Positions 36,991-50,451 are shown, numbered from the stretch's first letter. The stretch is DNA of 64,000 nt from Vitellaria paradoxa (GCA_019916065.1 CM034240.1:46347738-46411737); one strand, 5' to 3'. Numbers and translations: made by a program. Notes: generated from the letters alone by a model not told the origin.

Positions 36991-38098
36991 CACAAATGCC
37001 ATCCGGGTAGAGCTTTTTAACTGGGTTATTTTATCGTATCGTTTTAAAGTTCAAATTTTTAATTTTAATAATTTTTAATTTTTTTTTATAAAAATTAAGA
37101 GATATTTAGTTAATAAAAGTTTAGTTAGAAATATAATAAAAGTATAAAGATTTGATATAAAAATAATATATTGTAAAATTTGATTAGAAAAAAATATAAA
37201 AAATTGATAAAAGTTGACAATTTTAATTAATTTTGACCAATCAAACAGTCTTAATTATAATTTTTAATGCATTTAGTTTAGTAATAATAATTTTTAGTAA
37301 TTTTTTATAACTTTTAGATATTTAATAAAATTTTTGATAAATTTTGATAATTTTTAATAATTTTTAATAATTTTTAAGTTAAACAAGTTATTACAACTAA
37401 TTAAAAAACTGACAAAATTTGATATTTTACCGACCATCTGAAAAAGCAATCGTAGTACTACTTTAATAGAGAGAGTATTAAATAATGAAGTTAGGTTGGC
37501 TTAAAATGAGCACCTCCTTACAAACAAATATGGAATGGATAGATTTAGAACAGAACTGGGAGATTGGACCATTAAGTTGGACTTGGGTTATGAGAGAGTA
37601 ATACTATATCAGTTTTAAGATTTGTTATTAGAATTAGGTTAAAATTCAAAATTTTAAATGTATTTATTTTTATTTTTTAAATTTAAATAATATAAATATA
37701 TTTAAATTATTAAATTTTAATATGACAATTTCTATGTTAATATTACAAAACTTAGAATAACTCGAATATTTAGAACAATATCGGTTTTATTTAAAATATA
37801 ATAAATCATAACAAACAATTCTATTAAATAAAATCGACATCGTTTCACTAAATTAGAATAATATAATTTTAATAAAAAAATTATGTTATATACATATATA
37901 TATATATATATATTATTTTATGAAGTTAATTCACAAACTTTTTGAACTAAAAACTTTGAAACTCTATAAATTGAATCTGCCTTAAATTTGACTCGTTAAA
38001 ATCAGAATTCATATTTAGGTCGCAAATAATTTATTTCGTAGTCATTCTCAACCTACCAAAAAATTATATATATTATTAAAGACACTATATTCTATCTA

Positions 38099-38555
38099 TT
38101 TGAGTAAAAATTAAAATTATTTCATGAACAATTACTGTTTTTTTTTTGCAAAAAAATAAAAATAAAAATTCCCCTGCAAGCATTTTCAGCCGAAATGACT
38201 TCAATGGATTCTCCCTTTCCTAAATCATTTCCTTCCTTCTCTCTTTTTGAGTAAAACTTAAAAATTATTTTATGAACAATTACTGCATTTTTGCCGAAAA
38301 AAATAATAAAAATAAAAAATCCCCTGCAAGCTCTTTCAGCCGAAATTGCTACAATGGATTCTCTCTTTTCAAAAGTTAATCATTTCCTTCCTTCTCTCTT
38401 TTTGAGTAAAAATTTAAATTATTTTATGAACAATTGCTGCATCTTTGCAAAAAAAATAAAAAATAAAAATAAAATTCCCCCGCAAGCGTTTTCAGCCGAA
38501 ATTGCTACAATGAATTCTCTCTTTTCTAAAGTTAATCATTTCCTTCCTTCCTTGT
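38099..38555. repeat. Tandem repeat, three units of about 147-155 bp
   Basis: Each unit begins tttgagtaaaa (38099, 38246, 38401). It runs through atgaacaatt(a/g)ctg and gcaagc(a/t/g)(t/c)tttcagccgaaa, and ends catttccttccttct. The open frame at 38291-38560 is only a consequence of the repeat. Confidence 0.92.
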
Positions 38556-38559
38556 TCTA

Positions 38560-40128
38560 GTGTTTGATTGATTCCCAAGTTTGTATAGTTTCGTGTCCCA
38601 CAAGTGAAAAGTAAATATTTATTCGGGAAAAAGTTAGGAGTGGCTCCCCGTGAGAATTCAAATCTTTCCTAAAAGGCTGAGAAAATTTACCACAAATGAC
38701 AAAGAGGAAGGAAAATATCTCCTTGAATAATTTTCTAGTTATTTATATATTAACTAGAAATGGAAGTACAACACTTTGTGCCTAAGAAAAAAAAATTATT
38801 TTTTTTTATTTTTGAAAATTTTCCTTACTTTTTTTCATTTTTTTAATTGTAAAATAAAAATATTTGAAAATTAATCGTGTAGATGTTTAAACAACAAAAA
38901 ATAAAATAAAATAAATAAATGTGCTCTAATTGAGAAAATCTTACTTAATTATAGCAATGTTAAATGGTCTATTTAACCCTAGATGGTCCTACACCCTCCT
39001 CTAACTGGATTAAATTGGCTTGTCAAGACCATCAAATCTTAACTTTAACCTATTTGAGCCTATACTTTTTAATTTTTTAAAAAATAAAATAATTATAAAT
39101 TTAACTTAAATTAAAATAAATGTCCATTTAGCCTTAAAAAATAAAAATAAAATATTGATACAAAATTTATTAATAAAATTTAATTACATTTAATTTTTAA
39201 TTCTAAATTTCAATTTACAATTAACAAATTGACCTTTAGCATTCTAATTTCTTAAATACCCAATGAATATTTTTTGGATTGTTTATAGTTAGCATAATAA
39301 CTTTTACTTCAACCTTAACTTATATAATGACTTTTTATCTAAACTTTTTCAAAATATTCCTTAATAAATTTCTTATCATGTTAACTATTTTTGGAATTAT
39401 TTGGACTTGTACTTTGAAATGATCACTTTATCCGTGCGCTAAATTTGGTATATTCTGATCTTCACAAAAGGTAAATAAATATTATTTAAAATATATTTTA
39501 ATAAATAAGTAAGTTCTAATCTTGACAAAAGTCAAACTAAAAATGATTATTTTTTATTTTCGAGCTATTTTCGGTTCATATTTACATTATGGACGTTGTA
39601 AAATTCTAAAAAATATTATTCGACGCAACTCTTATTAGTTAATTAAATTTTGAATAAATTTAAACCTCGCCGAAAAAAGAATATTCAACCCCTAACCTCA
39701 TTCTCAATCTATATTTGTATTATGACTTTCTAAAATTATTGTTTCATTTATTTTTGCCTACATTTGTATTATAGTCCCTACAAATAGCTATATATTTAAA
39801 TGTTAAAATAGTTGTAATAGCAATTTACAAATTTTTCCGAAAGACATGCTCTCAAGACATATCCTCATGCTAACATTTGTTTTAAAATCTATACAAATTG
39901 CATAAGTTCATAATATTTACACTTCATGTATAAATCTATACAAATATAATTTTTTGTTATTATTAAATTTCATAGTAATTTAAAAAAAAATAAAAATTTA
40001 AACATTACCAAAAATATAAAATATGTTTTGTGTTTTACAAGAAAATACAAAGGATAAAAACTAAAAATAAATAAAAATTAAAATTAAAAACATTATCAAA
40101 CTGACACTTATCCACACTTATCTTAGTT
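38560..40128. other. AT-rich intergenic DNA, nothing recognised
   Basis: No coding frame, RNA gene or clear repeat pair was seen in this stretch. Confidence 0.5.
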
Positions 40129-40145
40129 AAGAAGATAGATATGAA

Positions 40146-40408
40146 GCTTCGAAATGGGTAGTCGAGTTGGTTCGGATGGCAGCCTGAATGGCCTGGGACC
40201 AATAGGTCCCGGGTTCGACTCCTCTTGAGGGACAAGTCTTCCTCTAATTGTGAAAGGCCATCTAACAACCTTCTCGGCTGAGCCGGTCAGTCAGGGCTTG
40301 CCTAGGACTGGTTTACCTCCTCGTGATTCTTGTACGGCTAGGACCACGGGGCGGGTTTCACTCAGTGCGCACCCATAGGTAACGGCTGCGGGCTTCTCCC
40401 GGACCCCA
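40146..40408 (+). mobile_element. tRNA-derived SINE with target-site duplication
   Basis: 263-bp GC-richer unit with an internal Pol III promoter: A box tagtcgagttgg (40159-40170) and B box gttcgactc (40213-40221). It is flanked by 17-bp direct repeats aagaagat(a/g)gatatgaa (40129-40145 and 40409-40425) with one mismatch. The 3' part ends ctcccggaccccaaa. No A-rich tail longer than three bases remains. Promoter, size and duplication together make the call strong. Confidence 0.9.
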
Positions 40409-40425
40409 AAGAAGATGGATATGAA

Positions 40426-43400
40426 TACAAGTATAGATATCATATATGATAATTTTGAAAAAAAAAATGAGAATACCAACATAACGGGAATATGACAAAT
40501 AATAAAAAATAAAATTACATATTTTATTAAAAAAATACTTGAACACAGTGTACTTACAAATTATTTGTGAGTTATTGTTCGAAAATATGACAATTTTTTA
40601 TTGAATTTTTATTTTTATATTTTGACCTCAATTTAATACCAAAATTGTATAATCATCCTTGAAGAAAAATTTAAAAATTACATGTAATATTTTGACTCTA
40701 ATCATATTTTTTCCGTGCTCATCCCATCTCTAATAAAAAAATTAAAAACAAATTATTAAAACACGTGAAATGATGTATATCACATTTTTGCTCCAGTCAT
40801 ATCGAATACAAATACAACACAAATGTATAATACTTATTCCAGAGTGTTGGTAATTCTCAATATATTAGTAATCTTTGCGTTGAATGAAATTCTGACGTAT
40901 CGAAATAGAAGACGTCTACGAGCAGTCATTTATACACATGCTTTCTCGAGTTATATTTTTAACGTGTGTTTAGTCATTAATTTTTGATGAAAATTTTGAA
41001 AAATAATTATTACATTTTTATACATTATTATCTTTTCGAAATTCGATAAAAATATAATACCTTCTAAAAAAAGTCGATAACAAATATTAGCAAAAATTTT
41101 TTTACCATTCTCATCACGAACTTCCAACCTACCGAATTACACTCACTGTAATTATATTTTTGAGTTGCAGAAACCATTTAACGGATTGCAAAAATTACTT
41201 TGACGGATTCGCACAATCAACTTCTATCCAAACGAATTGTAGAAACTATTTCCAGACAGCCAACTTTTATTTAAATGAATTGTAGAAACCGTTTTGAGTC
41301 TAATTTAGGTCTGTCAAAGAAGTCATGACTAATATAAAATTTTGAATTCGTTTAAAAAAAATTCAATCAACTGGAACTGAAATCTACTATTCATATCTAA
41401 AAAATGCTAATTTAAGATATGTGTACTAAACTTAAAAATTTTTTATAATCACATATTATTTATTTATTTATTTTTATCACTCCAATCACACTCTTCTAAG
41501 TCCACAAATTTTTTTTGGTAAGGGAGAGGGGGGGTTGGGGGAAACTGTGCATCTCCACGAGAGCAAATTGAGCAAAAGCTCTATCTTGCAACAATCATCC
41601 ATCCTTATGATTGAAGGGTCCACAAATGAACGTACAGGATCACTGTTTAAGTGCACGCTTGTGTACTGTCAAGCATGATGATCCGATAATTAAGTCTTGA
41701 TGGCCCCCAATCCAGCCCACCACAATCTCAAACTCTCTCTCTCTTAGTTTTTATTTTTTTTAATCCTATTATTTAGTAAGATGTAAAATGTCAAAAATTT
41801 TTAAAATTATTAAAAATTATTTATTTTTTATTTTACTATCCGAATTATTCAAATTATCTCACTTCGCGTGACTCCAAATACCCCCACAATCCAAAGGCCC
41901 AACAGCCAAGAATCACCCAAGATTTGATCCTAGTCAAATGCACATGTTCTCATCATGTTTGATCCCCTTCTCACGACCTTTTGATCTACTAATCTTTTTC
42001 ATCTTGCCCTTTACCCAAGGGGACCCACAATGATTGGGTTTGAGCTTAAGAAAAAATTCTAAAGCCACTGCTTGAAATTGGGCCCTGAACACATCATGTT
42101 CTCGCACCAAATCAAGCCTCGATTCTTTGTAGCAAGAAAAAAAAAAAATAAATAAAGAAAAATATGCACATCCCAACATATGAATCTCGAAGTAATCATC
42201 CTTTGCCGCCACCTCCCACGTGGTTCAATGACCCTTCATTGATGAAAGTAAAAGTATTTATTACATTTTTAATTATTAGTGTATTTAGAATTGTATAAAA
42301 GTGTATAAAATAAAATAAAATTGTAAAAATAAATATTTCGTAATTTGTGTAACGAGTGAAGAATTTAAAATTTACTGTCTAGTAATTCATGTTTGTAAAA
42401 TTTGTAAGATTTTATTTTATTTTTTATAGCTCCAAACGGAGCCTATATCATTTGCATTAATATTTTACTTTTAAATAATATTATATACATATATATATGT
42501 ATATGCATGCATATTCAACAAATTTTGTAAGAATCCTTTAGTAGAGTAATATGACAGATTTTTAAGCATATCATTTTAGAATAATAAAACACACTAAAGT
42601 GTTTTTTTAATTATAATAATATTGTAATTTTTATATTATTCTGGTGACTTTTTCAGAATTTATAACTGCTGATACAATATCCTGAATTCTCACATATTTT
42701 CATTTTTTTTTTTATTATTTTGTGAGAATTCACTTGCTATGTCATTGAAGGAAGAAAAGAAAAGAAGTGACGGGACGCAAAAGTTGTATTCTTGGAAAGA
42801 TTTTCTCGGCTGCCAAACACGCTCTCGAGATACTATTTTGTTCACATTGCTTCTTCTGTTCTCCAACAACAAAGGACAGCATATCCAAGCAGTCAATTCT
42901 CGAAAAGATATTGCTTCTTGCTATGATGGGCAGTGGGAGATTAGGACTATCCAAGCACATGAACAAGCCTATTCCCATGTGAGTGTTTTCGTTTTCAATG
43001 GCGTGCTTGGTGTGCTGTTCATGTTTTGTTGGCATTGAAGTGGGCTCTTGTGCGGGACTCGTAATCAACGAGCAACAAAAAGTACAATTTTTAGATAAAT
43101 AAAAACAACAAAATGTAAAGGCTTCGTTTGTGTTGAAAAATTAGAGATTAAGAAATTTTGTATTATTTATTAACAATGAATTAGTCAAATATAATTAAAT
43201 TTCTTAATTTAGATATGAATTTTGTTTTAAATTTTAGTAGTTTAATATGATAGATTGACTCACGATTCGGGGGCTAACATCACTTGTAATGTTAATCCCG
43301 TGACATCAGTTTTGTGAGTCGTTTGATTAAAATCAGACGCCTCACAACAAAAGTAAATTTTTTAAAAATTGTAAGCGTAAATTTTTAAATTTATTTTTAT

Positions 43401-44240
43401 TGTGAACTGTTCAATTTTGATCCAATAACTCACAAAGTCAGAGTTAACTTCAACTGATATTACCCTCTCCTGTGTCCCTGCCTCATGTGAATGGTCCACC
43501 AGAGATAGAGCTGGCTAGCCATTAATTCATCAAAATATTTGATTTGATCACAATACAAACACAACTGGTTGGGTGGTTAGGATTATATTCCCACTGGGCC
43601 TTTTTTAATTGCTCATTAACCCCACATTGGAAGCTAGATGTGATGTTCGTGGTACAAATTGTTAATAGAGTGATTAGGGTTTTGCTTTTGGATAGCTTAT
43701 CATTGTTTGAGCAAGTAATTATTTTTGTTAGATTTCAGAGATATAGAAAGAGAAAAAAAAAATATTGGTCGGATCATGTTTTTGTCTTTAATTAAGAAGC
43801 ATATACGGATAGAATCTTGGCACAATTTTGCCAAGAAGTGCTATCTAAACTCTTTAATCATGCTATACGGCTTCGTTTTGATTTAAATTATACATATTCA
43901 AAAATGGAAAAGGAACAAGAGAGTAATCTTATCCAATATCAAAATCCAAAGATAGCTGTGAGGGGGTTGCTTTTTTTTCACCCGCTGAATTGCTCTTTTA
44001 ATCACAACAAGTTGCTTCAAGTCCAATAATTCCTTAATTACCAAAAGATGAAATTTAAAAAATTATCACTAGAGTTGAGATATAAAAGTTGTGGACCCAT
44101 TGGACCAAATTGCTTATTTTTAATTTTTAAAACTTGAAAATTCGCTTGACAATAATAATAATTATTGATTATTAATTATATAATGTTGAGAGAGCTGTTA
44201 GTGGCAGCAGAAGTGAGTGACAATTTTTTTTTTTTTTTAA
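40426..44240. other. Intergenic AT-rich region, no gene recognised
   Basis: Short open frames (for example about 41934-42212 and 42739-43068) show no domain or splicing pattern. At 42275-42450 and 41740-41882 there are MITE-like pieces ending ctccaaacggagcc and actccaaatacccc. Confidence 0.45.
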
Positions 44241-44421
44241 TATTTCGACACAAACCTAATAAACCAAGTCCAAATTTGATCTGTTAGGTAAAGTTTTAAA
44301 GACACATGCACACCCAAACTTCCGATATAGGAGCCAACCTCAACTCATGAGTTTTAACTCAATCAGCAATCTTGGAGAACTGTGCAGGGCACAGAGTGAG
44401 AGAGACCAACAGGGATCATCC

Positions 44422-44457
<36 letters not shown>

Positions 44458-44555
44458 CGATACAAACTCCACAAACTAAGTCCAAACTCGTTCTGTCAAA
44501 TAGGTCTTAAAGACACATACACTCAAACTTCCGATATGAGAGTCGAGGTGAGCGA
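44240..44555. repeat. Direct duplication of about 90 bp around a (TA)n array
   Basis: 44245-44335 and 44458-44545 share atttcga(c/t)acaaact, aagtccaaa, ttaaagacacat and aaacttccgatat in the same order. A TA microsatellite (44425-44455) lies between them. Confidence 0.75.
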
Positions 44556-44559
44556 CGAT

Positions 44560-45590
44560 AACCAAAAGTGGGTGGCAATTAGCAAGTGGCAACAGCCAGC
44601 AGAGCGGACAACAATTATCGAGTGGCAACATTCTGCAGCGGTGGTAGGTCGACAGTGATTGTCGATAGCCCCCAACAAAAGTGATGGCCAAGCAACGGTA
44701 AGTGATGATTATGACCGGTAATGATAGTGGTTGTAAAGGCAAAAATAAAAACATAGAAAAATTATTTTTTATATGTTTTCATAATTTTGAAAAAGTTTGA
44801 AAATAACTTTTATTTTTTTAATGATAATTGATGGAAGGAATAAGGTAAAACTCAATTAGAAGTACACAGACAAAGTATAATTAGAGATAAGAGGTATGAA
44901 GTAAAATTAGAGATAAGATACAGGGATGCTTTTAAGTATAATTTACCCTAAAGATTTTCTGGCAACATGAAAAATCTAACTTTGGAAACTCAATTTCAGC
45001 ATATGCTGCCTGTTCCGGATCACAACATAATACTTTTCCCCCAATAAATCACAAGTTCTGCCCATGAAACAAGCAGTGACATCCAAGTTGGTCCTTAATC
45101 TGATTGAAACACTGTAATCCAAATCATTGAATTGAAATAAAGATGCGTGTAATTTCCGCAGTTAATTCAATTTGAGGGCTCAACCCTGATTGTGCAATCT
45201 CTATCGTTAATTAACGGCTTTTATAAAAAGTAAAATATAGTGTGCATTTATATACGGAGAAAGCAAGTAAACACTGTAAAACATGCATATCCTGCGTAAA
45301 ACATATAAACATTTATATTTACACTGTCTTCACATCATAGAAAGCTCCCAACTGCATGGATATTATGCTTCCTCCACATCATTTTTTCTTTTTTTTTTTT
45401 GGGGGGGGGGGGGGGGGTTGCAGTGCTGCTGCAGTGCATTTCCATTGCACTCTCAGCATTGGATAAATATAACCATTGAACAAGTACATTGTGTAAACCT
45501 TATATGGTTGGATTTATCCAATACTAAATCTGCAGTAAAAATACACTACAAAGCCCCTCATCGGGCAGCAAATACCAAAGGGTACTGATG
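44560..45590. other. Intergenic stretch downstream of the KOC1-like gene
   Basis: No gene seen. A T-run followed by a G-run is at 45385-45417. The part next to 45596 is likely the 3' UTR of the kinase gene. Confidence 0.4.
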
Positions 45591-45595
45591 AAGCA

Positions 45596-48500
45596 TTACC
45601 TAGCAGTGGCAGTTGGAGCACCGTCCCTGAAAAGCATATTTGCTACAGGTGGTGGAAGCCATGCCGAATTGCCACCGCTCTGGGCATCATGGGAGCCATC
45701 GCCCTGCAACTGATTTTTCCGGCCCTTCCTCAGTTTTCCTCTCACATTTCGCCCAACAAAAAAACCCAGTTTCAATGCTGTGATCAGGCCAAACGCAATT
45801 GCCAGCGGCCGCACAGACCAGTGGAAATCCTCAATATGCAGGTACTTCTCCAGTATCCCGGGACAGCTATCAAAAGACACCCGTTCCACTTGAGATGGAT
45901 CTGCTAGGAAGCTATTGGATTCATCTCCAAACACTAATCTCCCCGGAAACCTTACAAGAAGGCAACCATTTGGAAGTATTTGAGAAATTCTGCCAGTAGC
46001 CCATGCACCTCCTCGCTTACGAGGCCACTCAAACCGGGGTGTAAAGATGTTTTCCTTCAACCTCACAAATTGTCCCACAGAGCAAGCTTCTGCCATCTGA
46101 AGTTCAGAACAATGCCCTCTCCAGAGATTCTCCAGTCCTATAAAACCAACTGTTACAGTTCCATCTCGCTGTATGGAGTGTAGAATTCCCACGGAGGAGT
46201 GGTCACCACTTTCCTCCTCTACGCGCACCCAATCCCCAACCACGAAGCCAAATGTAACCCTCTCCAGAGTTGACACATTTACCCTTTGAGGGTTGTGCAG
46301 TCCTTGGATTCGCACCAGCACAAATCCATCTCGATCAGTGTCCTTCTCCAAACCAACTACAGTTCCTTCTGGAACAACCATGGATTTCATTTTGTAAGAG
46401 TTACACGTTTTCCGTGAACGAACTGTATCACCCACTTGGAGATGATCCTTTAAGAGGAACCATGAACTGTAGCCACTGGTATTTGATTTATCTAGGAAAA
46501 TTCTGCTTCCATGGCCAATCCATTCTCCATCATTGTGAACACCATTCTGTGAGCTGCAATCCCAATTTCAGAATATTTTATTTAAAACTAGTAAAAATAA
46601 ATGAAATGTACTAAATAATAACCTGCAAGGTACTTGTTTTTCAAAGAATAGCAACATCAGTATTCTAAGCGTGGAAGGGGAAAGTAATTTCATTTAATTA
46701 GCCACAGATGGTAACTATTTAAACCCGGATCAACGTGCACAAGGGAATATAGTTTCATTTAGTTCCAAGATTGCTGACTGTGTACTTAGAACTCAAAATT
46801 GAAAATTACCACTCTATGGAAGTAATCTAAAATCTGGCAAGAATTGTTCAGAACTTGCACACACTCTTATAAAAGCCTAAAGGTGCCCCCTAGGCCCAGA
46901 AACACCCTGGACTCAACAAAGGCTTGGAGAAAATGCCTTAGAAATTTGCCAATATCTAGATCTTGAAAGAATAGTGCAATCCAGATCCTAGCATTGTAAC
47001 TGTCACCACAATTATTGCTAATGTGTCAAATGATGCAGCCCGCAGGAAGTAAGTCACCAACAATTCTAAGGGATTCATAAATTAAACCTTTCCAAGCCTG
47101 AAGTGAAGTCCCACTGCAGACCTCGTTATGTTGCCTATTTTTGATCCCGAAATATTTTGTAAACCTATAAGTTTGATGACCTACATAAGGTCCGGACATA
47201 TAAATATTTTCTGTACAAAACATCCAAGAAACTAGAACATTTGGTAAAACTCCATAAAATTCCTTCCCAATAGATATAGCCATTTCAAAGAACATCTAAT
47301 AAATGTCTTCAAATTGTTTACTTTTACCAATAATCAAAAACCTTTTTTTTCCTTTTTTGGGGGGGGGGGTGTGGGGATTGCGGGTGAACTACGAAGGATT
47401 CTAGGGGGCTACAGTGAAGAAATCTACTGCAGGGACTACAATGGAAAATCAAAGGCTGAGATTTGATTGTTTTTAATCGAATGGTTCTAATTTAATTTGA
47501 TTAAAATTATTTTCAAAATAAAAATAAAAGATCAAAAAATCTGATTGGAACACAATTAATGCAGAATGTAACAAGTCGCGTGTCATTAAAGTAAAAATGA
47601 ATCTCAGCCCTTCATTTCTTCACTGCAGCCCCCTGGAACTCAACTACGAAGGGGGTCCTTTTAGATGTTCTAAGATGTTGATTGAATCATCCAATGTGGG
47701 ACGACGACTCAAAAGCTTGTTAAATAAGAAAGGACATGGCTTACATAAAGAAGATAAAGAGACAAAAAATTGACAAACTCATATTCCGCCAGTGGGAGCT
47801 GCTACATGAACCTTCTCTCGTCATTTTATTCTGTTCACATGGCCCAACATAAAGGTAAATTGAAAACATCAATTAGTCTAAGCTATCTACGATATTAGAT
47901 CTTAGGGGAGTTGAACTCAGTTTCTATTGGTATCTTCCACTTATGTAGGTATTTGATGAACATTAAAATTTGTCAGTTATCCATTCAGATCCACTACTTT
48001 GAAAACAAATCAAGCACAAAAGGGGAAAAAATGTTCTAAGGAAAAAGGGGCAACAGTGAAATGGATCTTAACAGTGGCTCAGTCCAGTCAGTCCAGATCA
48101 TTAAATTGTGAAAAAGAGCAAGTGAAGCATACCATTCAAATGCGTGTATTATATCTGTCATTAAAGGACGATTTCGGAGGTCATACTCAAAACACCCATT
48201 GATAACATTCTCAACTGCTGGAGGCAAACCATTTGGAAGCTGTGGTTTTTCTTGTTTTATCACAACCGAGAGATATATTTCTTCTATGGACATACCAAAC
48301 CAGGGTTGAACACCAGTCAGCATCTCCACAATGCTGCATCCAAACCCCCAAGTATCAGTCTCAAAGGTTATTGGACCTCTTACTTCCGGTTCCCATTGTT
48401 CTGGAGCCATATAATTTGGGCTTCCAAGCCTGAGAGCCAAATCTGAATTGGACAGAAGAATCCCCATGAGTAGGTAAGGAATCCCAAAATCTCCCAGAAT

Positions 48501-49266
48501 AACTTGGTCATGATCATTAAGGAGAAAGTTGGAAGGCTTCAGGTTTAGCACCAATATCCCTATGGAGTGCAATTCCTGAATACCTTTGGCCAAATCAATC
48601 CCATACCTGTAAGCATTAGTGTTAAGTGAGGATAAATCCAGTTCCATCATCAAAATTCTAGGTGTTCCTATGTTAGAGAGAGAAGGTACATCCCCAAGCA
48701 AATTACCTCAATACAGAAGCCATTGGAAGTTTTCCAGATTTCAGCTGAGCCATTCGATCATCAACAGAACCCTCATAGAATTTCATGACCACGCAAATCT
48801 GGAAATTATCACAAATTGAACTGTTACAGACTTAGCATAGAAACAGAGCAAGAAAAGACGCTGATGCTTATGGAACATGTCAAAATACTTGCCAAACTAC
48901 CTTCCCAGACATTATTGAAATACCGTGCAACCAGCAAACACCTGAGAGTCCCCGTAACTTGACGAATAGTTCCTTGAACTTATTTAAGAATTTTTGCATG
49001 TGGTCCTCCTTTATTGGGTGGATCATCTTAACAGCCACTTCATGATACTCATCAAAATCATCAGCTGATTGATGATGGGTCGCTAACCAAGTATCACCAA
49101 AGGGGCCCCGCCCAATTCTATGCTTAAGTTTCAATGATCCAGGATCAATCCATGGGCTAACCTGAGGTGGTGTAGCTACTACAGTTCTAAGGTGATCGGG
49201 ATCTCCTTCATAGAGCTCATAATCAAATGAAGCTACCGGAGGGGTTGCACCAATCTGCTCAGCCAT
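45596..49266 (-). CDS. KOC1-like membrane-anchored protein kinase
   Basis: Exons 48901-49266, 48707-48798, 48133-48606, 45596-46553; all GT-AG and in frame; 629 residues. The N-terminal kinase domain (about 45-311) has the Gly loop IGRGPFG (51-57), VAVK Lys80, a catalytic loop reading VLNLKPSN (172-179), DFG at 192-194 and APE at 220-222. The HRD Asp position is Asn174. After a linker come repeated SH3-like 'GDWVRV...G.L..I..DG...V.F.G' segments (about 370-540) of the HERC2/KEG type. A hydrophobic stretch (558-578, VRPLAIAFGL...) is followed by a basic tail, i.e. a C-terminal membrane anchor. This matches Arabidopsis At4g32250 (KOC1), a kinase of the chloroplast outer envelope acting on protein import. 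The TAA sits in an AG|GTAATG context that could serve as a donor, but the length already fits the family. Intron 3 contains a MITE. Confidence 0.88.
47398..47641. mobile_element. MITE in KOC1-like intron 3 (CTGCAG family, copy A)
   Basis: Inverted ends: left tagggggctacagtgaagaa, right ttcttcactgcagccccctg. Flanked by perfect 11-bp direct repeats aactacgaagg (47387-47397 and 47642-47652), a good target-site duplication. 244 bp, no ORF. A 9-11 bp duplication suggests a Mutator-like origin. Confidence 0.8.
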
Positions 49267-50400
49267 TTCTCTTTCTGAATGGCATAAAGGAAATTAGAAA
49301 AAAATCCAATAAATAAATTTCTGTCCTCTGCTTTGCTAAGTAAATGACAAAAAAATTAGTGAAGCAAAAAAATTGCTCTGTAAGTGATGATTTCCTCTTA
49401 TATTTGCATGGATCAAGTTGAAATCCCCACCAAAAATCCCTTCAAAAGATTCAAACAGAAACTTTCAAGTCTGTTGTTGGGGAAAAAAAAAATAGAAAAG
49501 AAGTCAAGGGAGGAAAGTGTCCATGACAGAAATTTCCCGGAAAGCACAAATTTTAGAATATTGGAATTGAAGATAAGTCCCTTTCCTTCCATGTTCAACA
49601 TCCAAGATCCTCTTTACAGAAACTAGTCATTGTCAGATTTTAACATAAGATTCCGTTCAATTGGGTTCCATGGAAATTCACCGAACTTTAATTTCAAAAT
49701 AAAATTCAGTCCATTTAAAGCTAAAATTGAACCAAGTCACTCCAAGCCGTTGGGAAAATTAGCAAAAAATAGGCAAAATTCTATCCAAAAAGAACGATAA
49801 TTTCATTCCAATAACCAAAGCTTTCCTTGACCCACCAAAAGCTTAAAGAAAGAATAACTCGCTTTGAATATATATATATACACCCCGATATACATACATA
49901 TATAACAAGTGGTCTACAGAACGGTCGGAGAGAGCGATTCTGTCAATCAGGACCCATACCAAAGGGCTTCGCCGATAACAAAGCTGTTCCATAAAGTTTA
50001 AAATTTTCAAGCAAGAAAATATGTTTCAGCCCCATCCAAGCCAACAATTTTCATGATTTAAAAGAAAAAAAAAAAACACGAACTTTACTGATAAATGATA
50101 AATTGAATTCTACAACCAGATAATTGGTTAACAGATGCAGGAACAGAACAGAAAATGAAGCCTCCCAAATCCAAATATCAAAGTTCGTCATTAATTGGAT
50201 GAGAAACAGAGAGAGTCAACGACGACGACTCACCAGAGGCGAGGAGGGAGTGAGTTGTCGGCGTATGAAAGTCGAAGGACCAAAATCGTAGTACAATCGG
50301 TCGAGCGACTCAACGACAGTTCATGCGACCAGCAAATCGAAACCCTAGAAAATCCAGGCACTGCTTTTGAAGAAGAAGAATCTGCCGGTCAGGTGAGCGC
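49267..50400 (-). other. Probable 5' leader / leader intron of the KOC1-like gene
   Basis: No coding frame fits on either strand. GC-richer sequence at 50190-50400 has leader-like composition, suggesting a non-coding first exon there and a leader intron to near 49270. Inference only. Confidence 0.35.
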
Positions 50401-50406
50401 CACGTG
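50401..50406. promoter_or_regulatory. G-box CACGTG upstream of the KOC1-like gene
   Basis: Context gccacgtgac, a strong bZIP/bHLH (including ABRE-type) core, about 1.1 kb before the ATG. It lies next to a telo-box-like aaaccctag at 50340. The actual transcription start may lie near here if a leader intron exists. Confidence 0.5.
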
Positions 50407-50451
50407 ACTGTCTCTATCTCCCGTTGAAAGCAAACCCGTTGCGTTGTGATA

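Larger units (their letters stand above)
31810..38098. other. Gene-poor AT-rich region
   Basis: More than 6 kb with no coding signal on either strand. Contains the MITE remnants listed separately (32103-32425, 34008-34350), a GC-rich hairpin (33620-33715) and a GC-richer island (36560-36990). Otherwise only A/T-rich low-complexity DNA. Confidence 0.6.

Noticed and set aside
41934..43068. Open frames of 90-108 codons on both strands
   Set aside because: No recognisable motif, no splice pattern, biased composition; likely chance.
45689..46614. Several plus-strand open frames across the kinase gene 3' exon
   Set aside because: They are antisense shadows of the long minus-strand coding exon.
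50195..50407. Open frame of 70 codons on plus
   Set aside because: Low-complexity, no domain. The region fits the 5' leader of the minus-strand kinase gene better.
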